Of a DNA stretch of 47,329 nucleotides, positions 24,482-33,711 are shown piece after piece (positions within the stretch are counted from its first letter, which is position 1; the number at the start of each line of letters is the position of its first letter). The translations under genes were made by a program, and so were the position numbers. The stretch is from NCBI GenBank assembly GCA_900544975.1, contig UQXI01000022.1:1-47329 (forward strand), written 5' to 3'. The notes beneath the pieces are model-generated. The model did no database searches and was not told the DNA's origin. It saw only the letters and a list, made by a program, of their open reading frames with translations. Source of the DNA: an uncultured Eubacteriales bacterium. GTDB taxonomy: Bacteria > Bacillota > Clostridia > Oscillospirales > Oscillospiraceae.

Positions 24482-25596
24482 ACAATTTCACCCCGCTTGA
24501 CAATTATGGGATTCTCCGGCGTGCCGATGAGGCGAACACCGGGGCGGACAACCACGTCCTTGTCCAGAATGGCGCAATACAGCTCAGCGCCTGCGCCGAT
24601 GGAGCAGTCGTTCATGATGACACAGTGCTTGACCTGAGCGCCTTCCCCCAGGCGGACCTGACGGAAGAAGACAGAATGCTCTGCGGTTCCATCCAGCTGA
24701 CAGCCGTCGGCGATGATGCAGTCGCCGATTTTGGCATTCTCGCCGTATGTGGTGGGCACCCGGTCCCGGACCTTGGTGTAGATGGTCCGGTCTGTGCGGA
24801 ACAGATTGTGACGGGTGCTGTAATCGGTGAGCGCCAGGTTGTTCCGGAAGTATTCCAGGGTACTTTCATTGAACATGGCCACGCCCTCAAAGCAGTACAC
24901 ACCCACGGTGAGATTCTTATCGTTGAACTGCTTCAGAAGGAAGTCCCGCTCAAAGCGATAGCGGCTCCGGGCAACGGACTCCTTGACAAAGTAGATGAGC
25001 AGCTCCCGATTGATGATGAAGATGCCCATGCTGGCCAGATATTCTGGCCCGGCACAGTAGTCCACTGCCATATCTGCCACCTGGCCGTCTTCACTCAGGC
25101 GAATGCCCAGATCCAGCTGCTTGGTCCCGTTGGCAATTCCGGCTTTCATCACGGCGGTGATGTCTTTTCCACTGGACACGTGGTACTCCAGAACCTTTTC
25201 CAGGTCAATGTTACAAAGCACGCTGCTGTCGGCCAGGATGACATAATCCTCCAGGGAGTTTTCCAGGAACACCATGGCGGAATTGAGCGCCTCCAGCTTG
25301 CCGCGGTAGCTGCCGTTGTGGCCCAGGGCAAAGGGGGTCAGATATTCCATGCCGCCTTCTTCCAGGTCCAGGTCCCACTCCTGACCGGAGCCGATGTGGT
25401 TCATCAGAGACTGGTAGTTGTATTTGGTGATTATGCCGATGTGGCGGATGCCGGAGTTGGACATGTTGGACAGGGTAAAGTCGATCTGGCGGTACCGGCC
25501 GCCATAGGGCAGAGAGGCGATGGTACGTTTGTTGGTCAAGTCGCCCAGGGAGCTGTCATAGATGTTGGCGAAAATAATACCCATTGCTTTCATCAT
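24478..25596 (-). CDS. glgD: Glucose-1-phosphate adenylyltransferase, GlgD subunit
   Basis: Second subunit of Firmicute ADP-glucose pyrophosphorylase (372 aa). In the GlgCD enzymes studied, GlgC is catalytic and GlgD mainly raises activity. The sequence agrees: the N-terminal pyrophosphorylase motif GGQGSRL of GlgC is replaced by ANIYDSSLGDLTNKR, while SLPYGGRYRQIDFTLSNMSN is kept. The C-terminal left-handed beta-helix (hexapeptide repeats, GDCIIADGCQ, HCVIMNDCSIGAG) is present. Although the frame is open to 25791, the ATG at 25596 has AAAGGAGATA in front and gives the family N-terminus (MMKAMGIIFAN). It starts 14 bases after the glgC stop and overlaps glgA by four bases. Confidence 0.95.
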   Translation of the reverse strand: MMKAMGIIFANIYDSSLGDLTNKRTIASLPYGGRYRQIDFTLSNMSNSGIRHIGIITKYNYQSLMNHIGSGQEWDLDLEEGGMEYLTPFALGHNGSYRGKLEALNSAMVFLENSLEDYVILADSSVLCNIDLEKVLEYHVSSGKDITAVMKAGIANGTKQLDLGIRLSEDGQVADMAVDYCAGPEYLASMGIFIINRELLIYFVKESVARSRYRFERDFLLKQFNDKNLTVGVYCFEGVAMFNESTLEYFRNNLALTDYSTRHNLFRTDRTIYTKVRDRVPTTYGENAKIGDCIIADGCQLDGTAEHSVFFRQVRLGEGAQVKHCVIMNDCSIGAGAELYCAILDKDVVVRPGVRLIGTPENPIIVKRGEIV

Positions 25597-25609
25597 GCTG
25601 TATCTCCTT

Positions 25610-26797
25610 TCAACGGACCTCGCCGGGAGCAACCACGGCGTTTTCCGGAAGCGTTTGATTTTTGCCCAGGACGCTGATTTTTCGCTTGGTTCCATTGGGG
25701 AACGCGCCGCCCACCACGGCGCCGGAGGAGATGGTGCAGTTCTCGCCAATGATGGCGTGACGGATGATGGCGCCGGGGGCGACAAACACATTGGGCATGA
25801 TCACGCTGTCTTCCACCAGAGCGCCTGCGCCGATGGTGCAGCCGGTGGAGATGATGGCATGGCGGACGGCGCCGTAAATCTCGCCGCCCTCTGCGATGAA
25901 GCAATTGACGGTCTGGGCCTCCGGGGCAATGTAGCTGGAGGGCATGGCGTTGTTCCGGGCAGAGATCTTTTCGTTTTCCGCGCCCCGGATGTCGAAGTTG
26001 GGTTCAATGCCCAGCAGGTCCATATTGGCCTCCCACAGGGAGTCGATGGTGCCCACGTCCTTCCAATAGCCTTCGAAGGCGTAGGCCCACAGTTTGTGCC
26101 CGGAGTTCAGCAGGGCCGGGATCAGGTTCTTGCCAAAGTCGTTTTCGGAATTGGGGTCTTCCTCGTCGGCTATGAGGAATTGCTTGAGGATGCTCCAGCG
26201 GAAAATGTAGATGCCCATGGAGGCGTTGTTGCTCTTGGGGTGGGCGGGCTTTTCTTCAAATTCATAGATGGAGCCGTCGGGGTTGGTATTCATGATGCCA
26301 AAGCGGCTGGCTTCTTCCATGGGGACGGTGCGGACGGCGATGGTGCAGTCGGCGCCGGTCTTTTCGTGGGCAGCCAGCATGGCGGCGTAGTCCATCCGGT
26401 AGATGTGGTCGCCGGAGAGAATGAGCACGTTGTCCGGATCAAAGCGTTCGATGAAGGGGATGTTCTGATAAATGGCGTTGGCGGTGCCCTTGTACCACTC
26501 GGATTTTTTGCTCCGGGCGTAGGGGGGCAGCACCTGGGCGCAGCAATGGGACTTGTTGAGTCCCCAGGGCTGGCCGTTACCGATGTATTCGTTGAGCTCC
26601 AGAGGCTGATACTGGGTGAGAATCCCCACGGTGTCGATGCCGGAGTTGACGCAATTGGACAGGGGGAAATCGATGATGCGGTATTTACCGCCGAAGGGTA
26701 CGGCAGGTTTGGCGGTGTTTTCCGTCAAAACCTTCAGCCGGCTGCCCTGGCCACCGGCCAGCAGCATGGCAATGCAGCGTTTTTTCTGAAAATACAT
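25610..26797 (-). CDS. glgC: Glucose-1-phosphate adenylyltransferase, catalytic GlgC subunit
   Basis: Makes ADP-glucose from glucose-1-phosphate and ATP, the committed step of glycogen synthesis. At 395 aa it has typical length. The catalytic motif MLLAGGQGSRLKVLTENTAK is complete, followed by KPAVPFGGKYRIIDFPLSNC, the base-contacting region GTANAIYQN, LSGDHIYRMDY and the glucose-1-phosphate region EFEEKPAHPKS. The C-terminal beta-helix (SVIMPNVFVAPGAIIRHAII) mediates assembly and regulation. I start at the ATG at 26797 (MYFQKKRCIAML) because GTAAGGAGAGG precedes it; the longer frame to 26845 has no such site. It lies 99 bp after glgB with no terminator between, so the four glg genes are probably one transcript. 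Confidence 0.97.
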   Translation of the reverse strand: MYFQKKRCIAMLLAGGQGSRLKVLTENTAKPAVPFGGKYRIIDFPLSNCVNSGIDTVGILTQYQPLELNEYIGNGQPWGLNKSHCCAQVLPPYARSKKSEWYKGTANAIYQNIPFIERFDPDNVLILSGDHIYRMDYAAMLAAHEKTGADCTIAVRTVPMEEASRFGIMNTNPDGSIYEFEEKPAHPKSNNASMGIYIFRWSILKQFLIADEEDPNSENDFGKNLIPALLNSGHKLWAYAFEGYWKDVGTIDSLWEANMDLLGIEPNFDIRGAENEKISARNNAMPSSYIAPEAQTVNCFIAEGGEIYGAVRHAIISTGCTIGAGALVEDSVIMPNVFVAPGAIIRHAIIGENCTISSGAVVGGAFPNGTKRKISVLGKNQTLPENAVVAPGEVR

Positions 26798-26896
26798 AGG
26801 TTGCCTCTCCTTACTATAAACGATTTGGATGTTCGGATGGAACAAAGGAATTGACAGCGGGCCGAAGCCCGGCAGGGGATGAACGGAAGGGACAGC

Positions 26897-28819
26897 TCAG
26901 GCGTTGGTTTCCTGGGCGGCTTTTTTCGATTGGGCAGTACGCTTGGAGAGATTCTCCCGCACGTAGAAAGTGGTGGACATGGGAGGGACGTCAAAGCAGG
27001 CAGAGAGCTTGTAGTCCCGGAAGCTGACCCGTTCGCTGACTGCCGGGCGAATGGCCCGACCGGCGCCGCCGTATGGGAGGCTGTCGGAGCAAAAGATGGG
27101 CTTGTAAACGCCCCGGCGTGGGACCCCCAGGCGGTAGTGCAGCCGTTCCACCGGGCAGAAGTTGCAGATGACCAGGACCTCCCGGTTCCGGCGGTCAATG
27201 CGGCGGAAGGCCAACAGGTTGTCGTCTCCCGCGTCGGGCTGGATCCATTGGAAGCCGCTCCAATCCTGCTCATTCTGCCAGAATTGGGCGTGGGACAGAT
27301 AAAAGTGGTTGAGATCCCGAACAAAATCCTGCATTTGACGGTGCCGGTCATAATCCAGAAGCAGCCAATCCAGCTGCTCGGCGTACCGCCATTCAATGAA
27401 CTGGGCAAATTCATTGCCCATGAAGCTGAGCTTCTTGCCGGGGTGGGCCATCATGTAGGCGTACATGGCCCGCAGGTTGTTGAATTTCTGATCGTATTCC
27501 CCGGGCATTTTATTGATGAGAGAGGCCTTCCCGTGGACCACCTCGTCGTGGGACAGGGGGAGGATGAAATTCTCGGAAAAGGCGTAGGTCATGGAGAAGG
27601 TAAGGTTGTTGTGCTTGTATTTCCGGTAAATGGGGTCGGACTGCATATATTGGAGGGTATCGTTCATCCAGCCCATATTCCACTTGAACAGGAAGCCCAG
27701 ACCGCCGTCAAAATCAGGCTTGGTGATCATGGGGAAAGAGGTGGATTCCTCCGCTACCATGAGGGCGTTGGGCCGGACACTGAAGGCGGCCCGGTTTACG
27801 GCACGCAGCAGCTCCATGGCCTCCAGGTTTTCTCGGCCGCCGAAGCGATTGGGTTTGTATTGAGTCCGGCCGTAGTCCAGGTACAGCATGGAGGATACGG
27901 CGTCCACCCGCAGGCCGTCGATGTGGAACTTTTCCAGCCAATAGACCACGTTGGACACCAGGAAGCATTTTACCTCCGGTTTGCCAAAGTCGAAGATCCT
28001 TGTGGTCCATTCGGGATGCTCGTTCATGGTGGGATCGGAGAGCTCGTAGCAGCAGGTGCCGTCGAACTCATACAATCCGGGCTCGTCTTTGGGGAAATGG
28101 GCAGGCACCCAGTCCAGGATGACGCCAATTCCAGCCCGGTGCAGGGTGTCAACCAGAATGCGCAGCCCCTCTGGATCGCCATAGCGGGAGGTGGGGGCAT
28201 AATAGCCAGTTACCTGATAGCCCCAGGAGGGGTCATAGGGATATTCGGACAGGGGCATAAACTCTACGTGGGTATAACCCATCTCTTTCAAATAAGCGGC
28301 CAGGGGAGCGGCCAGCTCGGCATAGGTGTAGACGCTGCCGTCCTCTTTTCTCCGCCAGGAGCCCAGGTGCATCTCATAGATGTTCATGGGAGCGGTGAGA
28401 GGAGAGCGCAGGGAAAAGTCCCGAATCCACCTTCCGTCGCCCCAGGTGTGGGGATCGTCTGTGCAGATGAGGCTGGAGGTGTCGGGCAGACAGGCGGTAC
28501 GGACGCCATAGGGATCGGCTTTATAGACAGAAGTGCCATTGGGGCGGGTGATGTAGTATTTATAAGGGCAGCCTTCGTAGCCCCGGGTCGTAAAGACCTC
28601 CCACACACCGTGCTCCAGGTGCTCCATGGGCAGATCTTCCGGGTTCCAGAAGTTGAACTCGCCCACCACACAGATGTTTCTGGCGTTGGGGGCCCAGACC
28701 CGGAAGACATATCCGGACTTCCCCCGGCGAACGGTACGGTGGCAGCCCAGGAACTCGTAGGCCCGGATGCAGGTGCCTTGATGGAAAGCTTCCAAAAGCT
28801 CTTTTGTTTTTTTATCCAT
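26897..28819 (-). CDS. glgB: 1,4-alpha-glucan branching enzyme
   Basis: Introduces alpha-1,6 branches into glycogen (GH13, cytosolic), 640 aa. An N-terminal CBM48 region (YEFLGCHRT, YVFRVWAPNARN, GEFNFWNPEDLPME) precedes the barrel. Catalytic motifs are LDWVPAHF, the nucleophile in DGLRVDAVSSMLYLDYGR, the acid/base in LMVAEESTSFP and FILPLSHDEVVHGK. GNEFAQFIEW is the usual downstream landmark. The C-terminus ends in a basic Ala-rich tail (KRTAQSKKAAQETNA). The ATG at 28819 has GGGAGA upstream; the longer frame to 29005 would cross the promoter at 28890-28918. It is the first gene of the glgBCDA operon. Confidence 0.97.
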   Translation of the reverse strand: MDKKTKELLEAFHQGTCIRAYEFLGCHRTVRRGKSGYVFRVWAPNARNICVVGEFNFWNPEDLPMEHLEHGVWEVFTTRGYEGCPYKYYITRPNGTSVYKADPYGVRTACLPDTSSLICTDDPHTWGDGRWIRDFSLRSPLTAPMNIYEMHLGSWRRKEDGSVYTYAELAAPLAAYLKEMGYTHVEFMPLSEYPYDPSWGYQVTGYYAPTSRYGDPEGLRILVDTLHRAGIGVILDWVPAHFPKDEPGLYEFDGTCCYELSDPTMNEHPEWTTRIFDFGKPEVKCFLVSNVVYWLEKFHIDGLRVDAVSSMLYLDYGRTQYKPNRFGGRENLEAMELLRAVNRAAFSVRPNALMVAEESTSFPMITKPDFDGGLGFLFKWNMGWMNDTLQYMQSDPIYRKYKHNNLTFSMTYAFSENFILPLSHDEVVHGKASLINKMPGEYDQKFNNLRAMYAYMMAHPGKKLSFMGNEFAQFIEWRYAEQLDWLLLDYDRHRQMQDFVRDLNHFYLSHAQFWQNEQDWSGFQWIQPDAGDDNLLAFRRIDRRNREVLVICNFCPVERLHYRLGVPRRGVYKPIFCSDSLPYGGAGRAIRPAVSERVSFRDYKLSACFDVPPMSTTFYVRENLSKRTAQSKKAAQETNA

Positions 28820-28889
28820 ATTGTTGACTTTCTCCCTTTTTCGCAGAATGAGCGGGGGGAGCCCGCATAGGTGCTGTGTCTTCTGTGAT

Positions 28890-28918
28890 ATTATACCGTT
28901 TCTCGCAGAGAACTGCAA
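28890..28918 (-). promoter_or_regulatory. Promoter of the glgBCDA operon
   Basis: Minus-strand TTGCAG (28913-28918), 17-bp spacer, TATAAT (28890-28895), 71 bp upstream of the glgB start. Confidence 0.75.
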
Positions 28919-29265
28919 TCCTTTTTCGTCGAAAAGGACATATTTTTCTGGGACCAGGAGGCAGTCTTTGTGAAACTTGAAAAAGTGTTTCTGAAAAATG
29001 CCCATATTTCCTCTGTAAAAGGCCGGGTTTTACGGGGTGAAAAAATGGATACACTGTATAAAGTGCGAGAAAATCCGTCCACTTTTTCCAAATTTTATCA
29101 AATTTTTGGAAAATGGATAGGGGCTGTACCCAAAATGCACCCCCATCCATTAGAAGACAGTGTCCTTGCTTCCTGTACAGCAGAGTCTGTCATTTGCTCC
29201 GAATTGAGAATGGGGATTCTGAGATGGGGAAAGAAATCAGGAGTTGTCGCCGGAGAAAACGGCAG

Positions 29266-29294
29266 TTGACATTTGCTTGCATATATCATATAAT
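29266..29294 (+). promoter_or_regulatory. Consensus promoter of the degV gene
   Basis: TTGACA (29266-29271), 17-bp spacer, TATAAT (29289-29294): a perfect match to the vegetative consensus in both boxes and in spacing, 81 bp upstream of the ATG. Confidence 0.9.
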
Positions 29295-29375
29295 CTGCTA
29301 TGTCATATTAGATGTTGGCGCTGCCGTGCGGGCTTCTGCTTGTGTGACGGTGCAATCCGTTTGGGAGGAAATATT

Positions 29376-30242
29376 ATGAACCTGCAGAAAATTTGCATTT
29401 TGGTGGACTCTGGCTGTGACGTGCCCCAGGCGGTGCGGCAGATGTACGACATGCGGGTCCTTCCCCTGAAGATCCGGTATCCAGAGGGGGAATATGATGA
29501 CCAGATCAATATCACTGCGCAGCAGGTATACGACCGCTTCCCCGGTGAGATCCCCCAGACCTCTCTGCCGGATGGCGGCACCATTCAGGACGCCCTGGAT
29601 CAGGCCCGGGCGGACGGGTATGAAAGGGCGTTGGTGGTTTGCATCTCCTCCGGCCTCAGCGGGACCTGTAATATGGTACGGCTGGTGTGCCAGGAATATC
29701 AGGGTTTGGAGACCTTTGTTTTGGACACCCGCAACATCTCCTTTGGCAGCGGTGTGTTCGCGCTGCTGGCAGCCCACTGGATTGCAGACGGGATGGACTG
29801 GCAGACGCTGCAAAACCGGCTGGTGGAGCGGCTGGGGGACAGCAAGGTGTTTTTCTGTGTGGACACCCTGGAATATCTGCGAAAAGGGGGTCGCCTGGGC
29901 CTGGTGGCTGCCGCTGTGGGAACGGCGTTGCGGCTAAAGCCCATCATTTCCTGCAACGAGTCTGGGGTGTATTATATCGTGGGCAAGGCCCTGGGACGGG
30001 GCAAGTCTCTGGACCGGATGCTGGAATTGGCCTCCACCTTTGCCGCCTCCAGGAAGGGCTCCCAGGTGGCGCTTTTGAACGGAGATGCCCAGGAGGAGGC
30101 TGGCGCCCTGAGGCCCCGGCTTCTGGAAAAAACCGGATGCACCAGTCTCCTGGCGGAAGGCCAGATCAGCCCAGCCCTGGTGGTACACACCGGTCCGGGG
30201 CTTCTGGGGATCAGTGTCTTGCGGGGCGGCCTGGATGGGTGA
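29376..30242 (+). CDS. DegV family protein (fatty-acid binding)
   Basis: A 288-aa member of the DegV/FakB family, cytosolic proteins that bind a fatty acid between two domains and, in characterised cases, present it to the kinase FakA. Family marks are ILVDSGCDVP at the N-terminus, IPQTSLPDG, VVCISSGLSGTCNMV, VLDTRNISFGSG and VDTLEYLRKGGRLG. A frame extends upstream to 29244, but the ATG at 29376 has GGGAGGAAA and the right distance to the promoter, so I start there. It stands alone between its promoter and the convergent cca gene. No fakA-like kinase gene is visible nearby, so the role in phospholipid synthesis is inferred from the family. Confidence 0.93.
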   Translation: MNLQKICILVDSGCDVPQAVRQMYDMRVLPLKIRYPEGEYDDQINITAQQVYDRFPGEIPQTSLPDGGTIQDALDQARADGYERALVVCISSGLSGTCNMVRLVCQEYQGLETFVLDTRNISFGSGVFALLAAHWIADGMDWQTLQNRLVERLGDSKVFFCVDTLEYLRKGGRLGLVAAAVGTALRLKPIISCNESGVYYIVGKALGRGKSLDRMLELASTFAASRKGSQVALLNGDAQEEAGALRPRLLEKTGCTSLLAEGQISPALVVHTGPGLLGISVLRGGLDG

Positions 30243-30353
30243 CGGCATTGCGCCGGAGTAAGAAAAAAACATCCCCCCGGGAGGCTTGCGCCAGCCGGGG
30301 AGAGACGGTACAATGAAGCAGAAAAAGCCCATCCCGCCTTCGGGTGTGTATAT

Positions 30354-30394
30354 ATAAATTCGCCGCGCTTGGGGAAGAAGCACGGCGAATTTAT
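30354..30394 (-). terminator. Terminator between degV and cca (probably bidirectional)
   Basis: ATAAATTCGCCG-c-GCTT / AAGC-a-CGGCGAATTTAT hairpin with a 7-base loop, AT-rich at the base on both sides. It lies 4 bp after the cca stop at 30398 and 112 bp after the degV stop. Confidence 0.75.
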
Positions 30395-30397
30395 ATT

Positions 30398-31738
30398 TTA
30401 TAGCAAGTCTAGGAACCCTTCTGCCCGGTGGAGGAGGGCTTCCGGTGTATTGGGCAGGAGGCCGTCGCCCACCTCTTCCAGAAGGGTTTGGAGGATGCGG
30501 CCCAGTATGGGGCCCTGGGGGAGGCCCATTTGCAGCAGATCTCTGCCGGAAATGGCCAGGTCCCGTGTGGTGAGACACGGCTGTTCTGCCAAAAGCTGCC
30601 GGAGGGAAGCTTCGAACCGGTCAAAGGCAGCTGGGTCCGAGGGGGTTCCCTTGCCGCTGTCATCGGCCCGGTCCAGAGCCAACAGCTCCCAGAGCACTTC
30701 CTCGCCCAGTCGGCGCAGGAGACGGCGCAGAGGCTTGTCCCCAGGGAGCCGACCCAGGTCCCGGGTGACGCCGTGGTAGGCAATGAGGGTAGCCACCCGG
30801 TCTTCCAGGGCGCGGGGGGCGCGAAGCTGCTGCAGGATTTCCCGGGCCATTTTGGCGCCCAGATGGGCGTGGCCCCGGAAGTGACCTACGCCGTCGTCGT
30901 CTTGGGTGAAGCAAGTGGGCTTCGCCACGTCGTGGAGGAGGGCCGCCCACCGAAGGGAGAGAGTAGGGGGAACTGCGGCTACCACATGGGCGGTGTGGGT
31001 GTACACATCAAAGATGTGGTGCGGATTGTGTTGCTGGAAGCCCAGGGTAGGAGTCAGGGCGGGAATCGCTGCCAGAATGACAGGGGCAAAGGTCCCAAAA
31101 TCCTCTACCCGGGCGGCGGGCAGAAACCCGCAAAGCTCTGCATAGACCCGCTCCCGGGCCAGGGCGGCCAGGGTGGGAGCCAAGGTGGACATGGCAGCGC
31201 AGGTTTCGGCCTCCGGGGTGAGCTGAAACCGGGCAGCAAAGCGGACGCCCCGCAGAATCCGCAGGCCATCCTCCCGGAACCGCTTTTCCGGTTGGCCCAC
31301 AGCCCGCAGAATGCGGTCAGCCAGGTCCGCCTGCCCGCCAAAGGGATCCGCCAGTCCCCGCCGGGGGCTGTAGGCCATGGCGTTGATGGTAAAGTCCCGG
31401 CGGGCCAGATCTTCCTGAAGATTGGTTTCAAAGTGCACCCAGTCCGGCCGCCGGTGGTCTCCATAGCCGCCCTCGGTGCGGAAGGTGGTGATTTCCACCG
31501 GCTGCTTGTGGGTGATCACAGCAATGGTGCCATGCTGTTCCCCGGCGCGGATCAGGGGGAAGCCTTCAAACACCTGGGCAATCTCCTCCGGAGTGGCACT
31601 GGTGCACAAGTCCCAATCATGGGGCGGCAGCCCCAGCAGCTGGTCCCGTACACAGCCACCCACGGTCCAGGCCTCAAACCCCCGGCTCTCCAGCCGCTCC
31701 ATCAGGTCCAGAATCTGGGCCGGTATGAAAAGCTCCAA
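30398..31738 (-). CDS. cca: CCA tRNA nucleotidyltransferase (class II, HD domain)
   Basis: Class II nucleotidyltransferase that adds or repairs the 3'-CCA of tRNA; a poly(A) polymerase is the alternative within the family. The head domain shows GGCVRDQLLGLPPHDWDL with the metal-binding DxD, TFRTEGGYGDHRRP, RRDFTINAMAY and RFREDGLRILRGVRFAARF. A C-terminal HD phosphohydrolase domain follows (HHIFDVYTHTAHV, LRWAALLHDVAKP, HAHLGAKMA). The start is a TTG at 31738 (LELFIPAQIL), because GGGGGTG lies six bases before it and the family N-terminus begins there; the ATG at 31777 has no such site. At 446 aa the length fits HD-containing enzymes of Firmicutes. Confidence 0.92.
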   Translation of the reverse strand: MELFIPAQILDLMERLESRGFEAWTVGGCVRDQLLGLPPHDWDLCTSATPEEIAQVFEGFPLIRAGEQHGTIAVITHKQPVEITTFRTEGGYGDHRRPDWVHFETNLQEDLARRDFTINAMAYSPRRGLADPFGGQADLADRILRAVGQPEKRFREDGLRILRGVRFAARFQLTPEAETCAAMSTLAPTLAALARERVYAELCGFLPAARVEDFGTFAPVILAAIPALTPTLGFQQHNPHHIFDVYTHTAHVVAAVPPTLSLRWAALLHDVAKPTCFTQDDDGVGHFRGHAHLGAKMAREILQQLRAPRALEDRVATLIAYHGVTRDLGRLPGDKPLRRLLRRLGEEVLWELLALDRADDSGKGTPSDPAAFDRFEASLRQLLAEQPCLTTRDLAISGRDLLQMGLPQGPILGRILQTLLEEVGDGLLPNTPEALLHRAEGFLDLL

Positions 31739-31824
31739 GTAAAGCACCCCCCTGCCGCAAGCCGCTCTTTTCCGCAATCATGGCACAAAACAGGGGAAAA
31801 GTCAAGATGAATCAGGAGATTCCA

Positions 31825-33711
31825 TCAACTTTTGTTGCGATTACTGGTGTAATACTGTGCTTGGGCATTCCAGAGTTCGTAGTATTTGCCAGCCGGATTG
31901 GCCACCAGCTCCTCGTGGGAGCCTTGCTGGATGACAGCGCCATCATGGAACACGACGATTTCGTCACAGAATTTGCAGGAGGACAAGCGGTGGCTGATGT
32001 AAATGGCGGTTTTATCTCCGACGATGCTGTTGAATTGGCTGTAAATCTCAGCTTCGGCCATGGGATCCAAAGCTGCAGTGGGTTCATCCAAGATGATAAA
32101 GGGTGCGTTTTTATACAGGGCTCGGGCAATGGCAATTTTCTGGGCCTCACCACCGGACACCTCCACCCCTTCTGGGTCCAAATCTTGATATAGGCAGGTA
32201 TCCAAGCCTTTGGGCATGGTGTCCAATCGGTCTCCCAATCCCGCTTTGCGCAGACATTCCTCGGCCCGCTTCCGGTCATATTCGGCTGAGCCGGCCACAT
32301 TTTGTCCGAAAGGTAGGGCCAGAAGCTGGAAGTCCTGAAAGACGACGGAGAAGATGCCTACATAGTCGTCATACCGGTATTTACGGATGTCGATGCCGTT
32401 GAGGAGAATCTGCCCCTCTGTGGGATCGTAGAGCCTGCACAGGAGTTTGATAAAGGTGGTCTTGCCGGAGCCGTTCATGCCCACCACCGCAAGGCGGCTA
32501 CCTACCTGGAACTTCGTGGTTACATGGCGCAGAGCATAACGGTCACTGCCGGGATATCGGAAGGACACGTCCCGGAATTCCACCTCATACTGACGGTCAG
32601 AGCGTTTCTCTGTGGTGAGGCTGCCCTGGTACATGGTGTTGGGAATGTCCAGGAATCGATAGGTGGTTTGCAGAAAGGGCATATTGGCCTGCATTTCTCC
32701 AATGCTTCCGATGAGCAGCGAGACGTTTTTGGACAGGGCGGTGACAGCTCCTACATATTGGGTGATGGAACCTACGCCAAAGGCCCCGGCCCAGGCCTTC
32801 AGGCACACAAACATAAAAACAAGCCCGGTGAAAATGGCAGGGATTCCTTCTGAAAGCCCAGCCAGTGTGCCCATGGGTCCGGCCGCCAGTTTGGCGATGG
32901 GAGAGCCTATGCCAAAGGTGTTGCTCAATTCCACATAGTGTCTGGCAATATCCTGCTGGTTGTAAATCCGGTGGTCCATCGCCTGGCGCTGATCCCTGGA
33001 AAGCAGGCCGAAGGCATTGAAAATCCGATTGCCCAGTTTGGCCTCATCCGACATGCGCGTCCAATAGGATTCCGCCCGATTACGAAGTAGCGGACATACG
33101 ACGGTCACCACCCCCAGAATTACGAGCAAGCCCAGGAGAAATACCGGATGGTTCAGGATGACAAGGGTTCCGGCGCTCTGGGGCACCGGCAGGGTGAATA
33201 GGCTTACGGTCAGAGCCACAGCCCCCAGAATGCCCATACAAGCTTGCGTCAGGACCAAAAAGCAGTGTACAATTCGGTCCATGCCCCAGCTGTTCCAAAT
33301 GGCGTTTTGCCTGATTTGGCTGTAAAGGTCCTGGGTGGCTTGGTTGTCCACATCTGCAAAGTCCATGTGAAGTAGCTGATCGGTGTAAATGTGGGAGATC
33401 CGGGAGTCATAGTACTCCATTTGCGCCTCCATCCAGTGATGGAGTCCCGCCTTTACAGCGCCCAGCAGGACCGCTACCCCCAGGGTGATGAGAACCCAGT
33501 GCCAGAGAACGGCCATCCTGCGCAGCCCTGCCAGCTCGTTGATGATGCGGGCGGAGAAATAAATGGTCACATAGGGGACTGTGGAGGCGACAACAGAATG
33601 GAGGGCAATGGCCCAGAACAAGCCGGGGCAGTTGTGATGGATATCCCAGAAGCCCCTTCTGTGGAGTCGGAACGTTTCCTTTCGGGTGATTTTCTCAGGT
33701 TTCTTCTTCAT
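31825..33711 (-). CDS. ABC exporter, fused permease/ATPase, second subunit
   Basis: Type IV (exporter-fold) ABC half-transporter of 628 aa: an N-terminal six-helix membrane domain followed by an ATPase. Nucleotide-binding motifs are VVGMNGSGKTTFIKLL, the Q-loop VFQDFQLLALPFG, the signature VSGGEAQKIAIARALY, Walker B with Glu IILDEPTAALDPMAE and the switch His in YISHRLSS. All catalytic residues are present. The ATG at 33711 has GGAAGGGAG and overlaps the end of the preceding gene by 17 bases, so the two halves are coupled and probably form a heterodimer. The frame is open upstream to 33774 without a better start. Substrate unknown; regulation by the LytTR/GHKL pair upstream suggests a peptide or antimicrobial. 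Confidence 0.92.
   Translation of the reverse strand: MKKKPEKITRKETFRLHRRGFWDIHHNCPGLFWAIALHSVVASTVPYVTIYFSARIINELAGLRRMAVLWHWVLITLGVAVLLGAVKAGLHHWMEAQMEYYDSRISHIYTDQLLHMDFADVDNQATQDLYSQIRQNAIWNSWGMDRIVHCFLVLTQACMGILGAVALTVSLFTLPVPQSAGTLVILNHPVFLLGLLVILGVVTVVCPLLRNRAESYWTRMSDEAKLGNRIFNAFGLLSRDQRQAMDHRIYNQQDIARHYVELSNTFGIGSPIAKLAAGPMGTLAGLSEGIPAIFTGLVFMFVCLKAWAGAFGVGSITQYVGAVTALSKNVSLLIGSIGEMQANMPFLQTTYRFLDIPNTMYQGSLTTEKRSDRQYEVEFRDVSFRYPGSDRYALRHVTTKFQVGSRLAVVGMNGSGKTTFIKLLCRLYDPTEGQILLNGIDIRKYRYDDYVGIFSVVFQDFQLLALPFGQNVAGSAEYDRKRAEECLRKAGLGDRLDTMPKGLDTCLYQDLDPEGVEVSGGEAQKIAIARALYKNAPFIILDEPTAALDPMAEAEIYSQFNSIVGDKTAIYISHRLSSCKFCDEIVVFHDGAVIQQGSHEELVANPAGKYYELWNAQAQYYTSNRNKS

Larger units (their letters stand above)
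28820..29375. other. Intergenic region between divergent glgB and degV
   Basis: It holds the glgB promoter (28890-28918) and the degV promoter (29266-29294). The 350 bp between are AT-richer than the genes. I see no RNA gene. One 74-codon frame at 29045-29269 has a GGGGTGA five bases before its ATG, but its product is not protein-like and its stop lies in the degV -35 box; I do not call it. Confidence 0.6.

Noticed and set aside
26879..28870. 663-codon plus-strand open frame antisense to glgB
   Set aside because: Same shadow effect. GlgB on the minus strand has all catalytic motifs; the antisense product resembles nothing.
29045..29269. 74-codon plus-strand frame with GGGGTGA before its ATG, between glgB and degV
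   Set aside because: The product does not look like a protein and its stop overlaps the -35 box of the degV promoter; probably chance.
30256..30345. GC-rich inverted stretches just after degV, considered as a terminator
   Set aside because: Stems are poorly matched and have no T-run; the AT-based hairpin at 30354-30394 is the better candidate for both genes.
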